Origin: Vespa crabro
Lineage: Eukaryota > Arthropoda > Insecta > Hymenoptera > Vespidae
Assembly: GCF_910589235.1 (NCBI RefSeq)
Contig: NC_060955.1
Span: 186,001-250,000 of the forward strand
Length of the DNA: 64,000 nt
Reading direction: 5' to 3'
Made by a program: the position numbers and the translations under genes. Of this stretch, positions 1 to 15,401 are shown piece by piece. Each line of letters opens with the position of its first letter. Within the stretch, counting starts at the first letter, position 1. The notes under the pieces are model-generated. The model was not told the origin of the DNA, made no database searches, and saw nothing but the letters and a program-made list of their open reading frames with translations.

Positions 1-764
1 GCCTGTTATCCCATTTCTTTTTTTCTTTTTTCTCGGTTTTTGTTTCTTCTCTTTCCCGTTTTTTATCACGTCTCATCGCATCTCTATCGGACGTCGTTGT
101 TGTAGAATTTCCTTCAACTGGGTCGATCTAAATTTCGAACATTTTTACTTTTACACGTATACGCGTCTTTGATTACCGTCCAAAATTATGTCATTTCCAA
201 GAGAAGAACGATTTAAGGTATCTCGATTCACGTAATGTGAAAATATGAAATCGCTCGTTTCACTTTAAGAGCTCTAGATCTTATTCCAGTGAAAACCGAT
301 AAAAGGGATTTCTATCTTTTTATCCTCTTATTGTCGTCCGTAATGCGTTGATCGTTTACGCGTACCCTTACTCCACGTAGTAGTTTCGATCTAATTATTG
401 AAATTATTATTAATTCACGTATATTCGCCCTGGGACATATTTCAGTTCGCTTTTTCAAAATCTCTAGGTTACAAGTTTTTCGACAATGGTGAATAAAAAG
501 AAAAGACGGAATATTTATGCGCGTCCGCCGAGGCTCGTATTCGCTTTGTTGCCAATAAATATACAAATTCGATCAAAAGTTCGGAACACTCTAGTGATTT
601 ATTCGATAACGTTTCGGCAAGATTTCGATTGGACACTTTTTGCCTTTTTCTTCTTCCTTTTTTCCAAAGTATTTTTAATCGAATAATTATACTCGCGAGA
701 GAGTCAAAATTTTATTTAAAAATTCTTAAACGCAGCACACTTTTGTTCGAGATTGTAGTTGACA

Positions 765-814
<50 letters not shown>

Positions 815-3800
815 TATCGCGTGACAAAGGTGTCGTATTTCTTCGAATAAGAGACTGAAAGAAAGAGAAATTGGCTCGTCGCGATTTCGTTATAAATTTT
901 CTGCAGGTAACCGAGCGTTGCAAGTATTACCTACCACTTTTTGATTTTCTTCTTTGTTCCTATTTCACGCTTCTTATCGTGCATGCTTCCGCGTCGAGAT
1001 ATTTCGCGAGAGAAGGAGCAGGCAGGCGCGAAAGAAGGGGCATCAAGAAAGGGAGGAGGACTAAAAGGCAATATAAGAGTGGATTTTTACACCGATTTAG
1101 GTCTCCAAGCTCGGTCGCTGCGTTCGATCGATCCTCCATGTCATTAGCCGTCGGTGAATTCTTAAGAGTATGGGCCCTGATCGATTTCTTCGTCTTTACC
1201 GAAACGACGGCTTATACTCGATTTCCTCTTTCATCATTTTTTCTTCATTTCTCTTCCATCTCGCGAAATTTTCTAAACAACACTTGCATTTTTAAGTAAT
1301 GCCACGAGAATAATTGCACCCATTTAACGGACACGTTTCTTAATGGGCAAAGTTGCGGATCGGATTGACCGAATGAACGATCGTTGTTACTACTTGTTAC
1401 TACTTAAGGATACCTCGTTAGTTCTAGCATCGTTATAGCACTGATGGGGGCTAATTGTAAGTGCTACTATAGAGCCAAGTGTCTCTATTTCACGGATTCG
1501 CTCGTCAACTCCCATCCGAAGGTACGAGCAAGTATTTGCTTTGGAGTACCCGACTCGAGCCACGGCTTCGTTTGCATTTCGATCCGCGAGTCCCTTACGT
1601 GTGCGCCCGAGCCTTTTGCCGAAGTAAGAAAGCTTTTCAATTTATAACACGATTCGTTATTTGCCATTTCAATTGTTTCAATATATTAACTTCGACGATC
1701 GCTCGTTATTTTTCTTTCAGTATTTTTCCAGTAATCTTTAATAAACGATCGCTTCATTCAAGTTAGTTGTAGGATTTGTTTCTATGCGATCGAATTTTTT
1801 CCATATATCTGTTGCTTCGTACGGGCGTATTTGTTTCGAGTAAGCACACCGGTTGCTAATATTGAACCCGTCGTGTCTAGCGAAAAAGTTACAGCAAGCT
1901 GTGTACGCTGGATAGAATCCCGCGCAGTCGCACACACGTCTGTATTTTTTATGATATTCACAATATACTCAATATTCACGCATATAATATGCAACGAAAT
2001 CAACAACAATATTTTTTTCTATATAAATGCACTTTTACGTAGACATATGGCATCGATGCGATCCGTCATTTTTCAAGAAAATTCACTTATTCGTTTTTTC
2101 GCTTTTTTCTTCAATATTATTTTAAAACGGCAAATATTTCAATCGAGAAACATGCACCAGCGAAATTTGTCCAACAAGTCGCGAACGAAGCATTAGCTTT
2201 CATATTTTATTCAACTCTCGAGGACAAAAACGCAGGGTCAATCTTTCGCCGCGTGTGTGAAGGAAAGAGAAAGAAGGAATAAATAGGCAGAAAGGGGAGA
2301 TTCTAAGAAGAAAAAGAAGAAGAAGAAGAATAGGAAAGAACAGCTCGAAGGGAGAAGATATCGATATATCTCGTGGCATTGATCGAATATGATAATGGAA
2401 CGAGTCAGCGATGTGAACGATTCTGCGCACGCCTGACCTCTCTCTCTCTCTCTCTTTCTCTCTGACGAGCTGCTAGATCCATTTTCTCTTACTCTCATAT
2501 TCTCCGATATCTAACCGCATATCTGCCATCTTCGGCCAAACATCCCCCACGACATATTCTCGCGCCGAAAAGGCCGAAGGTCTTGCACCCTCGTGTTCTC
2601 ATGTTCTCTGATGTTCGAGCCACACGATCGAGCTACGCTCTCGGAAGTGGCTCTTTTCGATAAAACGTTCGCTATCGCTTCCGTTGGACTGAGGGGGAAA
2701 GGTGATGAGGAAAAGAGTAGGGGGAGAACATAGATCGGTGATAAACAAACCAATAGAGGGAGAGAGATGAGCTTTTTTTCCGCCAAGGAGTCAGGTTGCA
2801 TCTCATGTTTTTACGTTCAAAGAGCCGTGACGAGGCGTCCAAGAAGGCGAGAGTGAGATGGGACAGGGATGAGAGAGAGAGAGAAAGAGAAAGAGAGGAG
2901 CCTGGCGGAGGCGAGTCGTTTATTGATCGGACACACTCTGCACGTTTGTAGAAAGTAGATAACGCAGGAGGTTTCTCACGATCTACCTGCTACCTGCTGG
3001 CCACTGGAGTCGAGCTACCCTTGTAATATCAAGGGCTTGATACGACGACTTCTCGGATTAAATCGAGATTTTCTCATGTGGACTCGTAGGAGTCGAGGAT
3101 ATTGTTCTTTTGGCTTTTACCGACAACACCCGTCCGATACACGAGGAAGTTAAATATATTTTTTATCGATAAGTAACGAACATGTCGTCGTGAAATTCCC
3201 TAGAAATATTTGCGGTGATTTATTTGCTCCGAGAATAAAAATATGTCATGTAAAGTTTTTAAGATATATCCCATTCTTCTTTAAAATAAATTCGATAAAA
3301 GGACTTGGCCTATCGAAATTCTATCGTCAAAGTTTCGCGATCTATCACTACAACGTCGTGATAGATCGGGTTCACATACTATACCAAGGCGCTCGCATGT
3401 TGATGGGCCATTCTCCGAGATCGACTGGATTCTTAGAAACGAGGAGAAGAAGACGGCCGAGAGAAGCGAGAAACAGATGTTCGATGGATAAGAAGGTGTA
3501 TCCACACGCGCTTAAGATACGTCAAGATGCATCTCGCGTCGACGCGACCGTGTGCCGTCTTCTATGGCGTCTATCGAAGAGTAATTGATCAGGCACTATA
3601 TATAAAATCGTGTAGGTTGTAACACGGGAAGCGAGGAAAATCCGATACCAGCTGGCTTCTCTGGTCGCGTTAGGTCAAACGCGTTTCTCCTGTCCACGCG
3701 TTACAATGACGCCTCTCTTCTCATTCACACGCACGTATATGCCTACGTATACGTCAGTATACAATAGGCACGCGACCGCGTGCGTTTTATCGCACGCAAT

Positions 3801-4266
3801 TTGTATCTGCGTAACTTACGTACGTTCGATTTCTCGTCCGAATGCCAGTCGAGAATGCCTATTCTCCTTCTTCCCCTTTTTGTATTTCTTCGCTCGCAAA
3901 GTTACGTCCTACGTACTTTCTTTGGAATTCGGCGTAACGTCATTTATTTTTCAACGCGAGCAAAAATTACTATCTTTTTATTTCGCTTTCTATCAATTTC
4001 TTCATTTTGTAAACAAAGAGATATTTTAGTAATGTTGCTCGTTCGCCCATATCGTCGTAGTACTGTTATACCAACTCTTCCAAGCACACGCGATTTTCTT
4101 AATAATACAAATGATTCCTTTAACTTTATGCGTAGGACGTAGGTCGTAGATATTTGTATTTCGTGCGTGCTATAGATGAGGTCCCTGCCGTTTCGTTCCG
4201 TTCGGTCCGTATACCTCGTTTCCTTTAGAACGACGTAATTAATACAAACTTTGGTCGTTTGAAAGT

Positions 4267-4297
<31 letters not shown>

Positions 4298-5038
4298 ATC
4301 CCACCGGCCCCCTCCCTCGCTGGTCGGTACTGGTTGGGTTTAATGCGAGGCTGTTTGCTGGCACATTTGTTCTATTAGTATTTACCCGCTCAAAGACTAG
4401 AGTTCCCGTACGAAGAGAAGGAATAAAATGAAAAAGATACGAGATAAAGAAAGAGGGAGGAGTGAGAGGGAAAGGGGAAAGGGACAAATGGTACGGTATT
4501 ATACGCAACATTGCTACGACACAACTACCGGTTGGTAAGTTTGTCCGACGTATGATTTACCGGCGGTGCTTGAATACAGCCACAGAATACGTTTTAATGG
4601 AGACTGAAGTCGTGCTACGGTACGCACCGTTGACGTACGAAAAAAAAAAAAAAAAAAAAACAAAACTGGAATATTTCCAAGACTCAAGACAAGGTGAAAG
4701 TTGAAATGTCAAAAAACTATGCAAGATGTTTCATTCAAACGCGATAGCGATGATTTTTTTATTTCTTATCGAGAGTGAAAAGCAGAGGAGGAAATAAAAT
4801 ATTAGTAACAATGATAGAAGAACGAACGAGCGGTAATTCTTCTTCTAACGAGGAAGAAAGTTTCGCCTGTTCCCTTTAGAAAAATAAAATAGATCCTCAA
4901 AGGACAATAATTCTCTAATAGTCTTCCAGCCTGGCAAAGTTTGCCAAGATCTTCGAGAGGAATGGACTTTATAGGCTACCGCGTGAAAGATAAAGGGAGA
5001 GAAGTTTCACGAGCTTTTACTTAAGGAGTACAGACATT

Positions 5039-5078
<40 letters not shown>

Positions 5079-6220
5079 GTCCTTCGCCTAACAAACTTTC
5101 TCCAATGCGCGTCACTGGATTTAATAGGCGTGTGTTCTTTCGCGGAAATGTCGTATTTCTGGGCTTTGTGCGAATCTACACGTACGTGGGGCTTCGTTTC
5201 ATCCAACTTTACCGCCAGCGAGACGTTCTCGCGCGGATTTTTCCACCCTATCGTAACGTTCCTTTCTTCGTAAATAGCTCTGATAACAAAATCCAATTAG
5301 AGATCTCGACGGGAGATTATTTAAAAAAAGCGATAAAATTCTTGCTGCGATGAAACTTTCCAAGATCTAAAGATCTCTTCTTTTTTTTTTCTTTTTTCTA
5401 ACGAAATGGAGAATACAAAGAAAGGAAAATAAAAGAAAAATAGAAAAACGTCAATTTAGGCTCGATGTCGAAAGATCTCCTTCTCTTTTTTCCTCTCTTT
5501 TAAAGTAACCTATGGTATGATATTTAATCCGACGACGGTACTCTCATAAATCGTGTACAAATGGGGACTCCAAGTCAAGCGGAAGAAAACGGAATATTCT
5601 TGCTGCAGTAGTTTCAATCTTGCACGTCTCCTCGCGCGTCTCAGCCGCCCATTCTCGTGCTAAAAGTATCGCTGACCTAGAAAAAAATTTCGTCTCGCTG
5701 CAAACGGTGAATACATATTTCAAGTGAAACGCCGCCAAATTTATTTATTGCCTATCGTTCGTCAAACGTAAATTCGCGGGTAATCGCTTCGCCGGACGAA
5801 TTATAATGAATCGATTGAAAATAACGCAAAATATGCGTTCTTTCAGACAAGTTATTCCATAACGATAATATAATATAATATTAACGTTGGGACATTTCCT
5901 TTTACTTTATAAAGAAAAAGAAGGACGGAGAGAAACACCGTAACACTTTCCAAATTGTTTGCTTAACCCGCGAGCGTATTTGAATTTTCCATCCAATTAT
6001 GCTAACGCCTCGGGAAACGAGGAGCATTTTTATTACGGGAACAACGAGTTTTAACGGTCTCTACGTGGTACGCTCGAAAATTCGTTCGAAATAAGTTGCT
6101 TGCTTGCGTCTTACAAATTCATCCCGTTCGTATATATATGGATGGATGGATGGATGGATGCATAGATACGGTCTTACATACGTACACGTTGGATGTCGTT
6201 TTATTATAAAATCGTAGCGA

Positions 6221-6266
<46 letters not shown>

Positions 6267-7933
6267 GGAAAGAATTTACGATCGAGCGTGCACGGTAACG
6301 GTCACGCGATCTCCCTTTTAACGTTATATATTGCCATACCGTAAATCAAGAGGGCCAACTACCTCTTAAAGAGTGTTTCTGCATGCGACATCGATGACGC
6401 TTCTATTTCAGCTACGATCTCTATTCGATCTCTCTTTTTTTGTTTTTTCTCGCACGTTCCGACGTGCGCCGCGTTAACGAACGAGATAGCTATTTTTACA
6501 ATTTTTCTTCCTTTCTACTCTCCCTCTCTCCCTCTCTCTGGAAATGGTGCTCGAAAACGTCACCCTTCGACGCAACCCCTCCTCTCCTAGATCCCGTCGA
6601 AAGGACTGATCGAACAAAGCTCCATTAACGACGCAACCGTCAGATCCGATGGTAATGCATTTGGATGGAGTTAAAGTGAAGTGTTTAGATAATAGTCACT
6701 TGGCAACGGCGATCGACCAAAAGATTATAGTCGAACATCGTTTCATCGATCGATGCTCCGATGTCATGAGAGAAATATCGTATAACGAACGTGAATGGAT
6801 AAACCAGTAGGGGTTCTCGTTAATTCGATCCAAATTTTCCCAATTTTCGAGTATATCATATGCACGCGCGACCAACACAGCTAAGTTCTTTTAAAGCATT
6901 ATATTTGGCTATGGCAAAGAAATTCATCTTGACCATATGGACAGATTCGTATAGATACGTACCTATATGCGGATGGATGTTAAAAATATGTCTTGGCTTC
7001 GGGAAAGTCAAAAAGTCAATGCTGTAAGTAAGTTAAAAGGGCAGCTTGCATTATTCTAACCAACTACTATTACCTATAATAACCGCGATGCGTGGTCTCT
7101 AGACAAATACGTGGCGTGGTCGAAGCAAGTTAAATATAAGATAAACGGAACGAACTTTTGTCCGAAACATTGGAAGAAAAAAAAGAAAAAGAAAAAGAGT
7201 ATTACCATATATAATGCATATAATGTGTAAAAATAATTAATCCAGGAGAAAAAAGAGATAGAGGAAGATAGACATTGATTTTGTGAAAGCGCACCACCGT
7301 CGCGAAGGAATATATCATCGGCTTGACGATAAGAGAGAATACGGAATCGCCTATTGCCGTGAGGCTTCTTCTTACGATGCATTTAAAACTTCTCCTTGGC
7401 TACTCTCTTTGTCCATTCATAATCTTCGCTTTCATTCGATGCGACTCCTTTCTAGCAGAACCAGCGAAACAAATTGAAGCATTGTGATATCACGAAATTC
7501 TTAACCATTGTTACACCCATTGTATCACCTACTTGGTTTCCACAATGGTGTAATATATGGTTGTAGGAGGCTAGTTATCGATGATTCGCGATACACGCTT
7601 TTCCCACGACAACCAACCAGTTGCAAAATTCCGCTCTTTCTCTCTTTAACATAAACAACTTCTCACAATGAACCGTCGTTGTACGTTGTAGGTACATATA
7701 GGTATGTATGTACTCTTAACGTCGCTTTAACCTACATTTTATGAAAGCGTTTTTGAACGCTTCTATGTTTTTAATTACGCCGTTCGAGCGTTCTTCCATC
7801 TTCTAAGTCGGAATAATTTCGTTGCGCGTTACCAAAAAGGAGAATTTACTCTCGTCCATCTTATCGTTTAACAAGCTATAACGCGTCCTAGGATATGCAT
7901 TTGTCATAGGAAATATATTTTTCCTTAACCGAG
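1..7933 (+). other. Non-coding: presumed long 5' intron of the calcium channel
   Basis: No open frame here resembles the Cav3 N-terminus (a segment rich in Pro-Tyr-Pro and ending Trp-Cys-x-x before S1), nor any other family I know. The first exon is therefore taken to lie left of the window. The stretch holds simple repeats: (GA)n at 771-808, (CT)n at 4268-4291 and 5041-5069, a 21-base A run at 4640-4660, (TGGA)n at 6139-6160 and (CT)n at 6223-6264. It could also contain non-coding promoter or 5'UTR exons that I cannot recognise. A pyrimidine-rich acceptor ending in AG at 7932-7933 closes it. Confidence 0.6.
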
Positions 7934-8324
7934 ATCCACGTGGTTCGAAAGAGTGAGCATGATGGTGATCCTTTTGAACTGCATAACGCTAGGAATGTAC
8001 CAGCCTTGCGTGGATGACCAATGCGTGACGAATAGGTGCAAGATATTGCAGGTAAGCACGCGCGATGACAGATCCACGATCTTAAGTGACGTAAGACACG
8101 TTACATATCGTAATCATTTCGTACACTTTACACATTCATTTCCAACTATTTTGACGATATCTTAACGATACGTCTAATTGACTAATTTGTTCCATCCTGT
8201 AACGAGTAATTCATCGCTCGAAAGGCGATCGTCCTTTCGAATCCTTTCGAAGGCTTTCGATCGGGGTACTAATCGATCGACGAATCGAGTTGAATCTATT
8301 GGTTATTCCTGTGTCCATCTCCGA

Positions 8325-8375
<51 letters not shown>

Positions 8376-9984
8376 AAGCTTCTTGTCCCTCATAAAATTG
8401 ATACTCGAAATAGAATAAAGAATGGAGAAGATACAAGGAATACAAACACAATCCATTGTCGTACGATGCTCGTCGATAATCGAATCTCTCGTCGAGTGCC
8501 CTCGATCAATCACGTTGGATACCCTCGATGGACCTTCCCAATCCAACCTCTATTTCTTCCTACATCAACCATCAGCCCCTCGTATTCGAGCTTATTCCTT
8601 TTTCCAACTTTTTCCCTTTTCTTTTTACAGATGTTCGACGATATAATCTTCGCCTTTTTCTCCTTGGAAATGACGATAAAGATGGTGGCGATGGGTATAT
8701 ACGGTAAAGGGACTTATCTCGCTGACTCCTGGAATAGATTAGATTTCTTTATAGTAGCAGCCGGGTAAGTAATGCTTTGTTATTTCTTATTTTCGGAGTT
8801 CTCTCTCTCTCTCTCTCTCTCTCTCTTCAAGGAGAGTACTTTTGAAAAGGCACGATTTCGCGGCTCCTACCATCTTACATGTTTTCTTTTCTTTTTCTCA
8901 ACAACTTTGCACGGCCTTGTATCTTGCAATTTCACTGTTCCTTTTTCCTTAGTCTCGTCACGATTCGTCCAATGATCGGGAATGAATGAAAATGAATGTG
9001 GAATATGATAATGCTGGCTTTATATTGCTGGTGAACGCGGTTATACTTCGCATGTTCGAAAATATTGATTAATCTTGATTTTGGCGTATGGCCGGAAAGG
9101 AGACTGGACGGATAGAAAATTTTAATTGAAATGTCGGCTATGAGAAATTGTAAGGAAGGACTTGAAAAGATATTTCTTTTTTCCTTTTTTCTTTTTTTTC
9201 TTTTTTTCTTTTGTTGAAACATTCATCTACGTTCCAATTCGTAGGTATCGTGGTAAGAAAATTCAATTTCATTTCGATTTGCGAAATTTTTAATGAAATT
9301 CGTCGTATACTCGTGAATCTTTGATCTCGCGCTCGAGTATGTGTAATAACGATGCGTTCTCTTTTTCCCCCCTGAAAGTCTAAGCCTCGCTTAATTAGAA
9401 TAGCGAAGAAAAAACTTAATTGGAATAGTGAGAAATTCGATGAATAAAATAAACATTCACGAGCGGTTGTTTTTCCAAATTGTAAAGAATGTGATCGAAC
9501 GGATAAGGTAGAAATATCGAATAAAAGAAAATTGATCATTTATAAACGGTTATTGAAAGTCAATTGGTTTCAAGTTTTCGAAAGTCTAATCTAATAGCAG
9601 TTTGCTTTTAATATCCATTTTTGGAACTCTCGAAGTTCTTGAATTCGTCGAGGGTTTAGAACGTGCCGAGGAATATATATGTAATTCGAGGGAAGGAGAG
9701 AAAAATGATTTCTGTCGTTTGCAGCGCACTAGAATACTGCCTAAACGTGGAGAACATGAATCTATCGGCGATACGGACGATAAGGGTTCTAAGGCCATTA
9801 CGAGCGATCAACAGAATACCGAGTAAGTATGAAAGGCGTTTCATCGTCGATAGGCGCGTCTTTCGCCTATTCTCTCTTTTTTTTTGCGAGAGTGTGCGAA
9901 TAATCTCGGTTTACTCTTGTCATCGATCCGTCTAGGCTTATAGTCGCTTTTATAGGCACGCGTGAAAACGGTCGGACGTTTGGT

Positions 9985-10029
<45 letters not shown>

Positions 10030-12305
10030 ATGCGCGTGTTGCTGGTACGTCACGTTATGTAAACGTAAACAAACAAGTTTCGTTATTTATACGCGATTTT
10101 CGTATCATCTCGCAAACAAGCATGCGCGCGTGCAATCGATTCCGAGACTACAACGACGGCGACAGCGACGACAACAACAGCCGCAACGACTATATCAATT
10201 TGTTCGAATTACTCGTCCTTGGGATTCTTTGTACGAAAAATTATCTTGCTCGAACGAGCGGTTCTAGTGCCTCGTTGCATATTGTATAGAAAAAACGTTT
10301 GTTCGTTTGAAATGAATGCGTCCTTTAATATTGTAAGAACGATTCGAATCTTTCGATCGGTGAGCGCGCGAAGCGTTTACAGAGTGAAATTTATCGAGGC
10401 AATTTAACCGCTCAGAATTTTTCTCCTTGTTATCGAAAGGATTTATGACATTATTATGAAAGAATATTCGTTACGAGCAGGTATATACGAGTACGGAGCG
10501 CGGAAATAGAATGGATTTCGAATTTGTGGGAATTTGGAAGAGAGAGAGAGAGATACGTCTATCGAATCTCGAGAAATATATATGTGTTATTTTCTCCTTC
10601 TTTAAAGGAGATAACAAGGCAATATCTAACGTTTCCGATTCGATCGTCCAACAGGTATGCGAATTCTCGTGATGCTGCTGCTCGACACTCTTCCGATGCT
10701 AGGCAACGTCCTCCTCTTGTGCTTCTTCGTATTTTTCATATTCGGCATCGTCGGCGTTCAGCTCTGGGAGGGAATCCTGCGTCAACGTTGCTTCCTGAAG
10801 GCTCTTCCTAACGTCAAGTATCCCGAGTAAGTAAAAGTAAAGTTACCGTCTGGCTGACGAGCGAAAAGACGAAAGCGGAGAGAGGGGAACAAATAGGAAG
10901 GAGAAATGATGAAAAAGAACTCCGCATTTGTCCTTCGGCCAGACTTTTTCGTCAGTTTACTTTTCTTCCTTCTTCTTCTTCTTCTTCTTCTTCTTCTCTC
11001 CTTCCCTATTATTTGTTTCGTTCGATATCCATAACCACGGCGTTCTTTCTTTCTCCATTTCCATTCATCATCGTCTTCCTTTCCTAATCTCTATCTACTT
11101 TTTCCTATATTCTAGTCTATTTTATTACTTGGACTTATCCATTCACCCACGATTACGATAGAGTAGCGTCTCAAATTTATTGACATTTTTTACTTCATTC
11201 GTTGATTAAGGATTACGATCGAGGAGATAATATAACGATAGAGAAGGCTCGCTTTTCTCATTATATTGTAACAAGTTTTACTCGTATCTTTATAGCTTTA
11301 TATTATTATTGACGGTCTCTACGTTCAATCGTAATCATTAATCAGGAATTTAATGGAATTCCACGATAGATTGGCGTTCTTCCTCGGCGTCTGGGTGCCT
11401 CTACCGGGGCGTCTACAAAGGCCGGCGTCTTATCGACGACGTCTACGTCGGCGAACGTCATTGATTCTCCGCTTCTGGAGAAAAGACGCCGAACGAAATG
11501 CGTCGCGATGTCTCGCGATATATCTCTCTAATGAAATGACTTTGGAGATCCGATCGGGCAGCTTCGTTATGCGCGACCACCGAACTAGAGAATAATTATC
11601 TCTCGTCTTTGTTCCTTTCCTCTTTCAGCATTTTCGAGTCCGAAAACAATAAGAGGCGACCTGTTTGGCTAGGGCAAACGTTCGATATTCCTTCAATGAT
11701 ATTATCAACGAACGAAAATTCCTCGACGATAGAGAGTACGCTAGTCGATTAACGCTATCGGTCGCGTTAATCAAAATTTAACGATTTCATTAAAAATCCA
11801 ACGGAATTGCGACGAATATTCTTCCGTTTCATACGCGAGCATCTTAATTGTTTTTTCTTCTTGCGAGTTAATATACGTATTTTTATCGAATCTTTTGCCC
11901 CTTCCTATATCGAAATTTAATTTATCTTGATTAACCGCGATGCGATGTCGCTTAACCTGATCAAGACCTATTCACGCTGCTCTTCTTCTGGCTCTACTTT
12001 TATTACTTCCACAGACGCTACTCTTCAAGACTATTCGTGCAAGTAGAGGCGTGCGCGCGTATGCTTTTTTGTTTTTCTTTTTTTCTTTTTTTCTTTTTTT
12101 TTCCGTGAAAGACAATTTGTCTCGCGTGAAACAAATTCACAGTCCGTATCAAGTTGACAATTATACGTACGGTTTATAATACATCTTTATTACGCACTTA
12201 CTGTCACTTGTTTCAATCCGTTCGCATGCACTCGAGAGAGTCTGTATACTATTATACCTCTATATCCTCCTACATACATACATATTTCTATTATACACTT
12301 ATGTC

Positions 12306-12339
<34 letters not shown>

Positions 12340-12372
12340 TATATATATACATACATACATACACACACACAC

Positions 12373-12405
<33 letters not shown>

Positions 12406-13970
12406 TTTAAGCATGCACGCGTAGAACGTCGCGTACCGAGGCGTAAAACGTTCTGTACGTTATATACATTTCAACGATTCACATCACTTTATTGGATGAA
12501 ATATTTTCTTTGCCTCGCATACGACGACTCGTCGTACTCTCCTTTAGCCATATAAACCAACTTGCTTCTTTTACGCTTCGCAATTGATGCTTGCCAGTTT
12601 GTAATCATTACTAACATAGGTACAACAGGATGATTTTTGACGAACTAACGAATACGATTTCCAAAGTCGTGCGAGAGAGGAAGGTAACGACCGACGATAT
12701 TTTTTTACCCACTCCTCAAATACAGGATGAACCGTATAAAGCGACTTTACATATTGTTGGAATTTCCGAAAAAGGCGATTAAAAAAAGGAAAAATCTTTT
12801 AAAATTTCTTTTAGATCGAGCAAATTATGCTAGGAGGAGAGAAGAAATTTCAAAGCCCATCGAGAAGAGAGAACCTTGTGAGCATTCGCGTTTGCGGTTC
12901 ACCCCACCCCAGATATACTTGCATATACCTACATATAATACATTAATACTACGTTAAATATTGCGCATTTACAGTAAACTAAAGTGCATGAGGGAAAGGC
13001 TCGAGTTAGTCGCAAAGCTGTCGCTTGTCGAGACTTTCGCGGTGTATATCTCTCGCTAAGCTACTCTGCGCCCATTTTTTGTTCTCTTCGAGTCTCTATC
13101 TCGCAAGTCTCTTTGTACGCGTTTCGTCTCTTCGGTTTTTCTCATGGTAGTGCTGGAAGGCATCTTACGTACGTATGTGTACCGACACGTATGGATAAAT
13201 ACATAAACTCTTCTTCCCTCTCTCCTTGTTCGAGTCGATTTATTTATTACGATAGTGAAATCAAACTTGATGCGCAAGAGGAAACTCGTATATATTTAAG
13301 CGCGAAAAAGGTAGCGTCGCGCGTTAAATTAACGAACGCAACAATTCCGCGATATAAATTCATCTACGTATTTTCATAGTTTCTATTCTAACGAGCAGTA
13401 AGCGATGTCTGGAAAGCCGCACTCAATGCGAGCCGCAAGAAGGGAGGAAGAAGGAAAAAAAATGCACGCGGAGTTCATTAAATCCAAGGTCGTGCAAAAT
13501 TCAAGCGAGCGTGTTATGCAAGTGTGTGCTCGCCTTTCGTAGTCTTGCGCGCGCACAAAAACTCATCGATATCGACCAAGTAAAAGAAAACAAATTCGAG
13601 CAAGCTCAAAATAATAATAACGTACAATTATATATTTGTTTACTAGCGAAATGAAAACTCTCTCGAAAACAGTTATCGAGTTAGAGAGAAAAAGATACAG
13701 TCCTTTCTCTTCTGCTCTCGGCACCTTTCAATCCAACCACCCTCTTTACTATTTTTCGTTTCCTTTACTTCTTTCGTAACTAGAAAGTAAAAAAACAAAC
13801 GTAGAAATATAATAAGTATGTAACCCTTGGGGAGCAGTGACAGGCTGTTGTTTCGCTGTTGCAGGTTACTCTCGGACGAGTACTCGGTTCGATCACGCAT
13901 TTAGTAAGCTCTAGTAGAGAACAATGTACTGTACACACCCACACACACACACAAACACATATCTATATCT

Positions 13971-14019
<49 letters not shown>

Positions 14020-14521
14020 CTTTTGTTAATTATATTACATAAATATATCATCGGATATACATACACGTGCATCCATATGTAAATAATTGTACGATAGAAA
14101 CAACAATATATACATAGTATATAGACAGATAAAGCGTGTATATATATCTATATGTACACATACACAGAGACACACACACACGCGCGCGCATATATATTAT
14201 ACACACCTCTCTGTTTCTTCGCAAGAGCGTTTTGCGGCTGTGATTGTAGTGTGTTAATCAAGCATGCTGCCTGATGGACAACGGGCAAAGTACCCGATTC
14301 CGGTTCATGCGTCGTTCGCTAAAACACATTCGAATTTTCGAATTTTCGAATTTTCGAATTTTCGAACGTCGAACGAACAGATATGACATTAAGACGTTGA
14401 AACGTCTATAAATGTACATATATGTATATCGAGGCCGAAGACGACCCTATGCTCGTCTTGAAAATAATGGACCAATATTTTCTCCATTTTCATTCGATCC
14501 TACTATCTCTCCATTCGAAAG

Positions 14522-14576
<55 letters not shown>

Positions 14577-15368
14577 GTCGATTTTACGCACGGCAAAAGT
14601 AATTACTAGAGTTCGAATCATTGTATGTAACACGTGAATTTCTTTGAATCTCACGAATCGTCCGGATTTTATACAATTGTTTTCAATTTTTATCAAATAC
14701 ATTTTCCAACACTAATCAACGAAATTAGGCGGTTAACATCGCTATGCCATCAATTGAATGATATTCATTTGAATGATCGTTACGCGAAATTCTTTTAAGA
14801 TGAAAATAGTATTTTTCCTTTAAGTCGATCCTTGACCTAGCATACTTATCGTCGTCCGACAAATGGTCGAGTCTCCGATAGGACGAGACGCGTATCGCTT
14901 CTTTATGGTCTCCGTAAAGGTTTTACGTAATAATATGGCACGCGGATTACGATCTCTGACGTTTGTAGGAAGAAAAAGAATGAGATTCTGAGTCGGATTC
15001 GCTCGTGAATCGATCGTCGCTCTTGTCCATTTGGAAAGAAATAAAAAAAACGTCTCTTTCGTGCTTTCAATTCTCTCCTTTCGATCGCCGAGTCGATACG
15101 ACGAATGCCTCCGACAGGTTTTTCGATGCACGAGTCGATGTGTTCTACTTCTTTTCTCTCCATTTATATATCTATTACTGCATCTACATCTACATCTACA
15201 TCTATATCTTTCATGAAATATTTTTCTTGATTTTTGAAAATTTAAAGGAACGTTTGGCGCATACTTTGTCTCTCGTATCATGCCACTTTGTGTTTTCTTC
15301 CTATCTGCGACAATAAGAAAGATATTTCAGCTACGAACTTAGTCGTTGGCTAATTCTGTATGGGTGTG

Positions 15369-15401
<33 letters not shown>

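Noticed and set aside
871..1299. 142-codon open frame on the + strand
   Set aside because: No recognisable motif; the composition is that of non-coding DNA with basic and phenylalanine-rich stretches and no family match. It is treated as a chance frame.
14331..14363. CGAATTTT tandem considered as a regulatory array
   Set aside because: Only about four units in AT-rich intron DNA, and no known factor site of that spacing comes to mind. Kept as a minor repeat only.
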